Below, piece by piece: positions 1 to 6,354 of a stretch of 42,403 nucleotides of DNA. The notes beneath the pieces are model-generated. The model was not told the DNA's origin. It ran no database searches and saw nothing but the letters and a program-made list of their open reading frames with translations. This DNA comes from Candidatus Methanoperedens nitratireducens (GTDB lineage: Archaea; Halobacteriota; Methanosarcinia; Methanosarcinales; Methanoperedenaceae). A program made the translations under genes and the position numbers. The stretch spans positions 1-42,403 of the forward strand of contig DYGR01000026.1 in NCBI GenBank assembly GCA_020724545.1. The letters run 5' to 3'. Numbering within the stretch: position 1 is the first letter of the stretch; each line of letters begins with the position of its first letter.

Positions 1-99
1 TTGTATGCAAAAGAGTTAATCTAGAGGTTGTTTGAGTGAATTGGCGGATGGTCTCACCGCTATCACAAACTTGATAAGGAAGCGATTGCATATACGGCT

Positions 100-138
100 G
101 TTTTATAAATTAAAGCCATTAGATTTGAAAGCGGTGAT
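100..138 (+). promoter_or_regulatory. Promoter and RBS of the AbiJ-like gene
   Basis: A TATA-like element (TTTTATAAAT, 101-110) lies about 35 bases before the ATG at 142. A Shine-Dalgarno-like GGTGAT at 133-138 sits 3 bases before that ATG. Both support the chosen start. Positions are seen directly; function is inferred from the usual archaeal promoter layout. Confidence 0.5.
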
Positions 139-141
139 TGT

Positions 142-1035
142 ATGGAATTGTTTTCCCATAGAAAAGGCATCACGCCAGTTAAGAAGATTATACAAGTTGA
201 ATCTATAGATGATGATTTGCGTAATAAGCTGTGGAACGCCTTAACTATTATCTATTGGAATAAAGCAGGGACTAAGAGGCCATCCTGGATTTCTTATATA
301 CCTCGAATTTATCCTAATTATAATATTGTTATATTATTAAACAATTTATGGCATGATTACTATAAGCGACCGGTAGATACTATGGACGATTATTGGCCAC
401 AGACTTATAAATATATCAGAGAGTCTTTCTTTAAATGCGAATGGTATGAAGTTTATAATTTTATAGAATTTATTGTTAATAATTATTCTAATAAAAATGA
501 TTCAGAAAACTTGAAATTTATGGGACTTTGTAATTCTATTTTAATGGAAGAATCATCTGCATATCGTTTTGTCGGAGGAAAGATTGTACAGATAACAAGC
601 GAAAACGAGATAGCTGAAATAGAAGAAGCCCTACATGCGTCTATATCTCCAGTTCAGCAACATATAAATCGTGCATTGGAACTCCTGTCTGATAAAAAAT
701 CTCCTGATTATAGGAATTCTATTAAAGAATCTATTAGTGCTGTAGAGGCAATTTGCAAGTTAATAGCGAACAATAAAAATGCAACATTAACACTGGCCAT
801 AGAAACAATAAAAAAAGGGAAAAAAATGAAGATACATCCTATGCATCCTGATTTAGGAATTGCGTTTAGTAAATTATATGGTTACACAAATAAATCAGAT
901 GGGATTCGCCATGCTCTAATGGATGAGCCTAATTTGGACTTCGAGGATGCGAAGTTTATGCTAGTATCATGCTCAGCATTCATTAACTATCTTATAGTGA
1001 AATCATCAAAAGCCGGAGTTCAGATTAAGCTATAA
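142..1035 (+). CDS. AbiJ-like abortive-infection protein
   Basis: The 297-residue protein has an N-terminal half (about 1-150) rich in Trp, Tyr and Asn that resembles the AbiJ N-terminal domain 4 family. Its helical C-terminal half (about 160-297) carries a conserved-looking SDGIRHALMD segment of the HEPN-like kind found at the end of AbiJ-family proteins. That family is linked to phage-resistance loci, where HEPN domains commonly act as ribonucleases. The gene is visibly more AT-rich than the GTPase gene that follows and stands alone, which suggests horizontal acquisition. It has its own TATA box and Shine-Dalgarno. The family assignment is by pattern recognition; RNase activity is inference, because the motif is only an RH pair and not a textbook Rx4-6H. 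Confidence 0.6.
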   Translation: MELFSHRKGITPVKKIIQVESIDDDLRNKLWNALTIIYWNKAGTKRPSWISYIPRIYPNYNIVILLNNLWHDYYKRPVDTMDDYWPQTYKYIRESFFKCEWYEVYNFIEFIVNNYSNKNDSENLKFMGLCNSILMEESSAYRFVGGKIVQITSENEIAEIEEALHASISPVQQHINRALELLSDKKSPDYRNSIKESISAVEAICKLIANNKNATLTLAIETIKKGKKMKIHPMHPDLGIAFSKLYGYTNKSDGIRHALMDEPNLDFEDAKFMLVSCSAFINYLIVKSSKAGVQIKL

Positions 1036-1195
1036 CTTGCACTAAGGGTAACTATAGTTTATTAAATTGCTTTATCCTTTCATATACATTAAACTTTTTT
1101 ACGTATGTGCATTTTTTATGTAACAGTATAAAACAAAATAATATTGTTAGCAATATCTTAGTAAGAATTAAGTCCACAGGAACTGTATTAAGAGC

Positions 1196-2368
1196 ATGGC
1201 CGTCTCAATAGCACTTGCAGGAAAACCAAATTCAGGAAAATCAACATTTTTTAAAGCCGCCACTTTAGCGAATGTTGAGATTGCAAATTATCCGTTCACC
1301 ACTATCGATGCAAATCATGGCGTGGCGTATATAAGAACGACCTGTCCATGCATGGAATTGAACCTCAAATGCGGGAACTGCAGGGATGGCGTGCGGTTTG
1401 TGCCCATAGGAATGATAGATGTGGCAGGGCTTGTCCCTGAGGCCCATAAGGGGCGCGGGCTTGGGAATGCCTTCCTTGATAACCTGAGGCAGGCAAAGGC
1501 GATAATACATGTAATAGACACATCAGGCGGAACAGATATCGAGGGAAATCCCGTACCTGTGGGTTCACATGACCCGCTTGAGGATATAAAATTCCTGGAG
1601 CACGAAATAACAATGTGGATCTTCGGGATCCTGAAGCGCAATTGGGAGAGGCTATCACGTAAAATCCAGGCAGAGGGGCTCAGGCTTGAGGAGACAATCG
1701 CAGGGCAGCTTGAGGGCGCAGGGATTAAAGAGTCCCATGTGAGAACAGCGCTTGCGAAACTGAAATTGCCCCGCGATAAGCCTCACGTATGGACTGATGA
1801 GCAGATCACTGAGCTTTCGGATATGCTCAGGGCTGAGAGCAAACCCCTCATCATTGCAGCAAATAAGATAGATATGGCTCCACAGCAGAATATCGAGCGC
1901 CTTGTAAAAGCCAGCGCAATCCCTGTCAGCGCCGCAGCCGAAGTTGCGCTGCGTCTTGCTGATAAAAGCGGGGCGATAAGATATATACCTGGAGATGATG
2001 ATTTTATTGATTCGCCAGACCTCTCAGATGCACAGAGAGAAGCGCTTTTGAAAATACGTGCCCTTATTAAGAAAAATAACGGAACAGGCATCCAGAGATG
2101 TGTTGATGAAACAGTATTCAGACTTCTTGATCTTATAATCGTTTATCCTGTAGAGGATGAGAACAGGTTCACGGATAAGAGCGGAAGGATACTTCCAGAT
2201 GCCTTCCTGTTAAAGAGAGGAAGTACCCCGAAGGACCTGGCTTTCATGGTCCATACCGATATAGGCAAGGGATTTCTATATGCTGTGGATGCGCGCACCA
2301 GGATGAGGCTTGGCGATAAATACGAGTTGAAGAGTGGGGATATCGTAAAGATCGTAGCTGTGAAATAG
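1196..2368 (+). CDS. YchF/Obg-type GTP-binding protein (archaeal)
   Basis: This 390-residue P-loop GTPase belongs to the OBG/YchF group. It has G1 GKPNSGKS (residues 9-16), a TTID switch, G3 DVAGL, G4 NKID, and a C-terminal TGS-type domain ending in the GDIVKIVAVK style usual for the family. An insertion with four cysteines (CPCMELNLKCGNC, around 50-62) follows the switch region, as in the archaeal subgroup. YchF-type proteins bind ribosomes and hydrolyse ATP or GTP; the physiological role in archaea is unsettled. The gene is monocistronic as far as can be seen, with a TATA-like GTATAAAAC at 1127-1135. Confidence 0.9.
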   Translation: MAVSIALAGKPNSGKSTFFKAATLANVEIANYPFTTIDANHGVAYIRTTCPCMELNLKCGNCRDGVRFVPIGMIDVAGLVPEAHKGRGLGNAFLDNLRQAKAIIHVIDTSGGTDIEGNPVPVGSHDPLEDIKFLEHEITMWIFGILKRNWERLSRKIQAEGLRLEETIAGQLEGAGIKESHVRTALAKLKLPRDKPHVWTDEQITELSDMLRAESKPLIIAANKIDMAPQQNIERLVKASAIPVSAAAEVALRLADKSGAIRYIPGDDDFIDSPDLSDAQREALLKIRALIKKNNGTGIQRCVDETVFRLLDLIIVYPVEDENRFTDKSGRILPDAFLLKRGSTPKDLAFMVHTDIGKGFLYAVDARTRMRLGDKYELKSGDIVKIVAVK

Positions 2369-2384
2369 ATTAGAAGAACAGGGC

Positions 2385-2624
2385 TTACAGCCCTGCTCTC
2401 TCAACGATTACGTCTGCTACCTGTTTTGCGCTTCTGAAGGGGAAGTCACTTGCTTTAAGCAGTTTCCCGGCATCACCTGCTTTCATCTCAACATTGCCTG
2501 CCTTGCATGTGGTATTTGCTCCATCAGGAAAGGCTGCCAGGAGTTCTTCTGGCGTCCCTATCGGGAACTTTGCATCTGCAAGTGCCCCGGTAATCTGCGC
2601 ATGTATCTCATCGCGGACAGTCAT
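2385..2624 (-). CDS. MTH865-like family protein
   Basis: The 79-residue protein matches the MTH865 family of small methanogen proteins almost end to end. It has DEIHAQITGAL at the N terminus, the FPIGTPEELLAAFPDG segment, a TTCKAGNVEMKAGDAG core and a C-terminal PFRSAKQVADVIVERAGL. The family has a known small helical fold but no established function. A strong Shine-Dalgarno (GAGGTGAT on the minus strand) lies just before the ATG. The gene is divergent from the winged-helix regulator at 2774, and the intervening 149 bases hold two palindromes, so the two may be co-regulated. Confidence 0.9.
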   Translation of the reverse strand: MTVRDEIHAQITGALADAKFPIGTPEELLAAFPDGANTTCKAGNVEMKAGDAGKLLKASDFPFRSAKQVADVIVERAGL

Positions 2625-2658
2625 TCATATCACCTCATAACCCTATTGTTAAGTTATT

Positions 2659-2705
2659 AGTATATACTTATTCGTTATTAAAATATACTAAGTACATTAA
2701 TGTAC
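2659..2705. promoter_or_regulatory. Divergent promoter with two palindromes
   Basis: Between the MTH865 gene and the regulator gene lie a 10-bp palindrome AGTATATACT (2659-2668), probably also the minus-strand TATA box, and a 14-bp perfect palindrome GTACATTAATGTAC (2692-2705). A TATA-like AAAATATACTA near 2680-2690 could serve the plus strand. Palindromes of this size beside a winged-helix gene are plausible operators for it. Regulation is inference. Confidence 0.45.
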
Positions 2706-2773
2706 ACAAGAGTAACTTTCAAAGTCGTAATAGAAACTTTTTTTAGCTCATATGGTAAAGTAGACCAGTATAC

Positions 2774-3520
2774 ATGGAAAGAGAAAAATTTCATCAGGAG
2801 ATCCTTGAGATAAAAGAAAAGCTGTCTGATATGCATACTGACATAAAACGATCTATAGAGCAATCAGGCCAGCAGCATATTGAATCGATCCTCGCGGGTA
2901 TAAGAAAGGACTTCTCTAATGTTATCGCAGGGCATGTTATAGAAAATATAGACTATGATCTTGAGAGCAATATGGTCAAAAAATGCCAGATGCGGGATAC
3001 CTGCAAATCTATTTTCAGTGGATTCCTGCAAAAGAACGCAGGCCTGATAAGGCACGATACCGTGCAGGAGGATACTATTTTGAAAAACCAGTCTGAATTA
3101 AAAGAGATGAAAAATGCAGCACCCTTCAAGAGATGCGATAAGTGTTTCTCTGAGGTTTACTGCCTCTTTGAGAAACAGCTCCGTTTGATGCGCTCCCTGC
3201 GTATCTATAACACAAAGGAAGAAAAAAGACAGGATATATCGACGCTCCCTGAGGACTTTATCGTCAACGATGTGCTTGAGCCGCTATCCAATAGACAGCG
3301 GCTTCAAATATTAAAAGCAACGGCAACTGAGACAAAAACTTTTTCAATGCTCTCTGAATTAACCGGGCTTCGAGGCGGCAATCTACTGTTTCATCTTCAA
3401 AAATTGCTCGATAGCGGAATGATCCTCCAGCGCCATGAGAGAGGGGATTACATGATCACAGAGAAAGGATACAAGCTCCTGAGATCCCTCAGTGAGGCTT
3501 ATGCCATGTTAAAGGAGTAA
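2774..3520 (+). CDS. Winged-helix (ArsR-like) regulator with cysteine-rich middle region
   Basis: This 248-residue protein starts with a helical, coiled-coil-like stretch (1-60). A middle region follows with five cysteines: C71, C77, C121, C124 (CDKC) and C130. The C-terminal winged helix spans about 165-248 (LSNRQRLQILKA, then LTGLRGGNLLFHLQKLL as recognition helix). The C-terminal part is of the ArsR-like kind common in Methanosarcinales. The cysteines could bind a metal or Fe-S cluster or sense redox state, but that is inference. It is divergent from the MTH865 gene and convergent with the Dph6-like gene, whose stop lies 2 bases away. Confidence 0.75.
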   Translation: MEREKFHQEILEIKEKLSDMHTDIKRSIEQSGQQHIESILAGIRKDFSNVIAGHVIENIDYDLESNMVKKCQMRDTCKSIFSGFLQKNAGLIRHDTVQEDTILKNQSELKEMKNAAPFKRCDKCFSEVYCLFEKQLRLMRSLRIYNTKEEKRQDISTLPEDFIVNDVLEPLSNRQRLQILKATATETKTFSMLSELTGLRGGNLLFHLQKLLDSGMILQRHERGDYMITEKGYKLLRSLSEAYAMLKE

Positions 3521-3522
3521 AT

Positions 3523-4194
3523 CTAATCTTTCTCAACAAGCTCGGCTTTTATCACTCTCATAACCCCGTGATCCCCCATCCAGATGTTCCTTATCTCAAG
3601 CAGGTTGATCCTTTTTTTATAATACGGCGCATCAAGCACAAGTGTCTCGTACTCGCCTCCCTCTCCCATAATATGAACCCTGTACCTCAGATTAAGAGAC
3701 TTTAGATCTTCCAGCATCTTCTCATCAAAGCGCCGCCCAAGCCATGATTCATCCATGCCTGCAGCGGCAACCTTGACCATCCTGATATCCATGCATTTAA
3801 TCATCTCGCGGAGCAACCCAGGAGGCTCCATATGCCAGAGCGGTGCATACATCTGGAGGCCAAGCTCACTGCAGATGCGCCGCACGCGTGATGCCTGGTA
3901 TTCAGATTCGATGGCCCCGACCACAACACCATCCACTTTTAAAGAGCGCAGTGCATCCTTCAGGTCATCGAGTTCCTTCTCTTTCTCACCTGAAGAGGTC
4001 CTTGAGGTCAGAGGGATGCCGCACGCCTGTGATATCAAATCGGTAAGGTGAATATTTGCAGAGTGGAACATATAGGAATCCTCACTCTCAGGTTTTATTG
4101 TAACAAGATCTGTTACAGTATGACCTTCCTGTAAGGCCCTGTATATTGCAAATGATGAGTCCTTGCCGCCTGAGATCAACGCAGCCAGCTTCAT
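3523..4194 (-). CDS. Diphthine--ammonia ligase family protein (Dph6-like ATP pyrophosphatase)
   Basis: The 223-residue protein begins [16 protein letters not shown], with the PP-loop SGGKDSS of ATP pyrophosphatases. Later it has [20 protein letters not shown] and a [14 protein letters not shown] block, both hallmarks of the Dph6/MJ0570 family. Dph6 amidates diphthine on elongation factor 2, the last step of diphthamide synthesis. The start overlaps the last four bases of the upstream DUF555 gene, so the two are probably co-transcribed and translationally coupled. Length is normal for archaeal members. Exact substrate is assumed from the family. Confidence 0.85.
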   Translation of the reverse strand: MKLAALISGGKDSSFAIYRALQEGHTVTDLVTIKPESEDSYMFHSANIHLTDLISQACGIPLTSRTSSGEKEKELDDLKDALRSLKVDGVVVGAIESEYQASRVRRICSELGLQMYAPLWHMEPPGLLREMIKCMDIRMVKVAAAGMDESWLGRRFDEKMLEDLKSLNLRYRVHIMGEGGEYETLVLDAPYYKKRINLLEIRNIWMGDHGVMRVIKAELVEKD

Positions 4195-4592
4195 TTTTTT
4201 ACCTTTTGCTTTATTTTCTCCCTTGTCTCTTTTGTCTCTTTTGGGCTTGGGCCCCCGAACTCCTCAACCTCAACAACATTGAGCGGAGTATTTTTTAATA
4301 CCTTGCCTATTGTGGATTTTGCAATCCTTGCCGCATGCTCCTCACTCTGGGCATCATAGACCTTCATCTCAAGCAGGACGCCCACAAGTGCTGTACCTGC
4401 TGCCATGAAGACGCTGTCAAAAGCTTCACCGCATGCAGGACAGCTTGTAGTACCTACCTCGATATCCACGAAGTTCAAATCAGGGTTGAGCAGTTTTCCT
4501 ATCTCTGAGATTGCTATATTCATTGCATCATCAACGCTTTCAACATCCTTCACAAGCCAGGCGGCTTCAAGTGTAACTCTATAATTTCCCAT
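4191..4592 (-). CDS. DUF555 (UPF0212) family protein
   Basis: The 133-residue archaeal protein matches UPF0212/DUF555. It has [23 protein letters not shown] at the start, a [12 protein letters not shown] segment with a CxxC pair, and [25 protein letters not shown] near the end. A basic Lys-rich tail follows. No function is established; the CxxC suggests metal binding or redox chemistry. It forms a two-gene operon with the Dph6-like gene, overlapping it by four bases. Confidence 0.88.
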   Translation of the reverse strand: MGNYRVTLEAAWLVKDVESVDDAMNIAISEIGKLLNPDLNFVDIEVGTTSCPACGEAFDSVFMAAGTALVGVLLEMKVYDAQSEEHAARIAKSTIGKVLKNTPLNVVEVEEFGGPSPKETKETREKIKQKVKK

Positions 4593-4750
4593 TTGATTAT
4601 TCCTCTTATCTTTTAAATAGTAACCACATTTAAAAGTACATGTTTATTTTTACTAAAGAATAGTTCTAAAGACTTCATATTTTACTATAGGTTACAAAGA
4701 TACTTAAGCGTATAGAAAGTGCCCAGAGGCATATTTAAAGAGCTTCAGAC

Positions 4751-4766
4751 AAACGATATATCGTTT
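4751..4766. promoter_or_regulatory. 16-bp perfect palindrome, candidate operator
   Basis: AAACGATATATCGTTT equals its own reverse complement. It lies in the 668-base gap upstream of the DUF555 gene, and 31 bases before an ATG (4798) that opens a small broken reading frame. A TATA-like TTATATAAAAATG stretch lies between palindrome and ATG. Such a position suits a repressor site for that frame. No adjacent regulator gene was found. Confidence 0.4.
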
Positions 4767-4797
4767 TAGTTTAATATTATATAAAAATGTTTATATA

Positions 4798-5006
4798 ATG
4801 CAGGAAAAAAAAAGAGGCTAAACAAGAAAAAAATCAAAGAAAAACATCATCAAGACCTTATTAAAGCAGCATCAATATTTGGAAAACGTTCTGCACACCC
4901 AACAACAGGGTTTTTCACAAAAGAAAAAGCATCCCTTGTTTTAAACGGCTTATTAATACGGATAGATGAGGTCTTTACACTGGATGATAAAGCTAAATTA
5001 GGATAA
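4798..5006 (+). pseudogene. Small reading frame interrupted in an A-run (possible frameshifted gene)
   Basis: An ATG at 4798 reads MQEKKRG and stops. One frame over, an open frame runs from the A9 run (4805-4813) to a TAA at 5004-5006 and encodes a basic then mixed peptide (RLNKKKIKEKHHQDLIKAA ... GFFTKEKASLVLNGLL ... DEVFTLDDKAKLG). One extra A in the run would join them into a protein of about 68 residues. This could be a decayed gene, a sequencing error or a slippage site. I do not recognise the product. The peptide composition looks protein-like and no other frame covers it. Confidence 0.35.
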
Positions 5007-5095
5007 ATATATAAACTCATAGAATTTATATTGAAAAGATCATGGTATTAATGAATAACGAAGGGACTGCTTTCACTCGGAATGAAAAATCTACG

Positions 5096-5164
5096 AACCG
5101 CAGATGAACGCCGATAAACCCAAATGGTTGTTATCTGCGTTCATCTGTGTTTATCTGCGGTTTA
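5096..5164. repeat. Imperfect inverted repeat, copy 1 of a two-copy family
   Basis: The left arm begins AACCGCAGATGAACGCCGAT and the right arm ends with the near reverse complement (AACCGCAGATAAACACAGAT when read on the minus strand). Together they would form a long hairpin. The arms are built from short CGCAGATGAA / CGCAGATAAA units. A second, diverged copy lies at 42190-42256. It lies in the gap between the DUF555 and DUF357 genes. It resembles dispersed intergenic palindromic repeats (non-autonomous or terminator-like). Function unknown. Confidence 0.8.
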
Positions 5165-5260
5165 TTATATTTTCTAAACCATTTATAATTACATAAGAAT
5201 CTGATTATAGGTGGAAGAATCTTGTTGATCTAATTCAACAAAGAAAAAAGACATAAATTT

Positions 5261-5548
5261 TTATATCGTAAAAAGATTTTCATCACTCGCTTTAAATACG
5301 CCGAGTTTCACGCCCGCATCCAGCCATGCATGACCATAACTGAAGCAGGCAAGTGCGTTCACCATATCCCCCTGCTCAATGAAATATAAGCCATCATCAT
5401 AATAAGAGCTTGCCATACTGGAAAAATCATCTGCAACTCTTCTCAGATGGGATTTTTCCTGCGGTGCGATCTCAAATGCCAGGAGTGCTTTACGTAACAG
5501 GCTCTCATATCTCTTTACTTTTTCTTCAAGAATAGCAGGTTGTTTCAT
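5261..5548 (-). CDS. DUF357 family protein
   Basis: This 95-residue helical protein carries the family core SSYYDDGLYFIEQGDMVNA followed by LACFSYGHAWLDAGVKLGVF, near the C terminus. DUF357 proteins are small archaeal proteins of unknown function; the length is typical. It is transcribed alone on the minus strand, divergent from the PPC-domain gene at 5787, with a structured 55-base segment between them. Confidence 0.9.
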   Translation of the reverse strand: MKQPAILEEKVKRYESLLRKALLAFEIAPQEKSHLRRVADDFSSMASSYYDDGLYFIEQGDMVNALACFSYGHAWLDAGVKLGVFKASDENLFTI

Positions 5549-5620
5549 TAAATCATATTATCGTGGCACAGATATGTAAAGATTATTGTAATTTTAAACC
5601 TTAAGATTATTTAAAAGGAG

Positions 5621-5675
5621 GTAGAGGATTACAAGATTTTATGGATAGGAAATCTTGAAAATAGTTATCCTCTAC
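5621..5675 (+). ncRNA. Two-tier hairpin, candidate structured RNA or leader
   Basis: An outer perfect 9-bp stem (GTAGAGGAT 5621-5629 with ATCCTCTAC 5667-5675) encloses an inner perfect 8-bp stem (CAAGATTT 5632-5639 with AAATCTTG 5650-5657) and a 10-base loop. It lies between the divergent DUF357 and PPC genes. It is too far upstream to be a simple terminator of either. An AT-rich TTTTAAACCTTAAG element precedes it. It may be a small RNA or a DNA cruciform-type regulatory site. I do not recognise a known class. The strand is a guess. Confidence 0.4.
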
Positions 5676-5786
5676 TGACGGCCACATTATTTTAATATAT
5701 ATTAATAGTTTTCCAGAAAGATACCCAAATCATACCCAGATTATATTCTCCACAAGTTTTAAATCACGCCTGGATGTACTCAGTGC

Positions 5787-6218
5787 ATGGATTATCGGAA
5801 GGGCTCAATAGGTCGTGTATTTGTTGTAAGGGTTGATCACGGTGAAGACCTGCTTGCTGAATTATCAGGACTGGCTCTCAAAGAGGACATAAGATCAGCG
5901 TTTTTTATAATACTCGGAGCAATGGGGAGAGCAGAATTAGTCACAGGACCGGCAGAGAAAGTAGTGCCACCTGCTGTTGTGTGGTCGGCGTTCGATGATG
6001 TGCGTGAGATCCTTGGAGCAGGCAATATCTTCTGGGAAAAAGGCGCGCCCAGAACACATCTTCATGCGGCTGCGGGCAGCAGCAGAGAGATTACGATTGG
6101 CTGCATCAGGAAAACGGCGCAGGCATTCATGGTGCTTGAGATATTCATAATGGAGATAGATATCCAGGCTGAAAGAGTATTCAGCGAGAAGATAGGATTT
6201 TCACCGATAACATTTTAA
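5787..6218 (+). CDS. PPC (DUF296) domain protein
   Basis: The 143-residue protein is a single plants-and-prokaryotes-conserved domain. It has YRKGSIGRVFVVRVDHGEDLL at the start, GAMGRAELVTGP in the middle, and HLHAAAGSS as the metal-binding-type HxH region, then a C-terminal FIMEIDIQAERVFSEKIGF. In plants the domain partners with AT-hook DNA-binding regions; prokaryotic stand-alone copies have no firm function. A TTTTAAATC element 22-30 bases before the ATG suggests a nearly leaderless transcript. It runs toward the tRNA-Thr gene. Confidence 0.88.
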   Translation: MDYRKGSIGRVFVVRVDHGEDLLAELSGLALKEDIRSAFFIILGAMGRAELVTGPAEKVVPPAVVWSAFDDVREILGAGNIFWEKGAPRTHLHAAAGSSREITIGCIRKTAQAFMVLEIFIMEIDIQAERVFSEKIGFSPITF

Positions 6219-6225
6219 TAAAGCA

Positions 6226-6299
6226 AGCCCCGGGAGGGATTTGAACCCTCGACCTAGAGATTACAAATCTCTCGCTCTGCCAGGCTGAGCCACCGAGGC
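6226..6299 (-). tRNA. tRNA-Thr (UGU)
   Basis: The minus strand folds into a full cloverleaf. The 7-bp acceptor stem GCCUCGG/CCGGGGC has one U-G pair and a discriminator U. The D-arm opens with GCUC. The anticodon stem is AGAGA/UCUCU with loop UUUGUAA, giving anticodon UGU (bases 6263-6265). The T-arm is GAGGG-UUCAAAU-CCCUC. CCA is not encoded and no intron is present. Confidence 0.97.
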
Positions 6300-6316
6300 C
6301 TGAGGAAAATACTTCT

Positions 6317-6326
6317 CTATTTAAGG
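6317..6326 (-). promoter_or_regulatory. TATA box of tRNA-Thr
   Basis: CCTTAAATAG on the minus strand is centred about 22 bases before the first base of tRNA-Thr. That is the expected spacing for transcription to start at or near the mature 5' end. Confidence 0.55.
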
Positions 6327-6354
6327 TTTGATTTAGATTTAAAAGCTTCGGTAA

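Larger units (their letters stand above)
4593..5260. other. 668-base gap: palindrome, broken small frame, inverted repeat
   Basis: No intact gene is seen in this stretch. It holds AT-rich sequence, the palindrome at 4751, the interrupted small frame at 4798-5006 and the inverted repeat at 5096-5164. The promoter of the minus-strand DUF555 gene should lie near its left end, but I cannot place a clear TATA box. This looks like a decayed accessory insertion between conserved genes. Confidence 0.5.

Noticed and set aside
1-141. Short open frames before the AbiJ-like gene, one ending in HRYHKLDKEAIAYTAVL
   Set aside because: Too short and without a recognisable family; may be the decayed end of an upstream gene, but this cannot be supported.
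1141-1156. Small dyad ATATTG-TTAG-CAATAT upstream of the YchF-type gene
   Set aside because: Only 6 bp arms in very AT-rich sequence, so it is easily found by chance.
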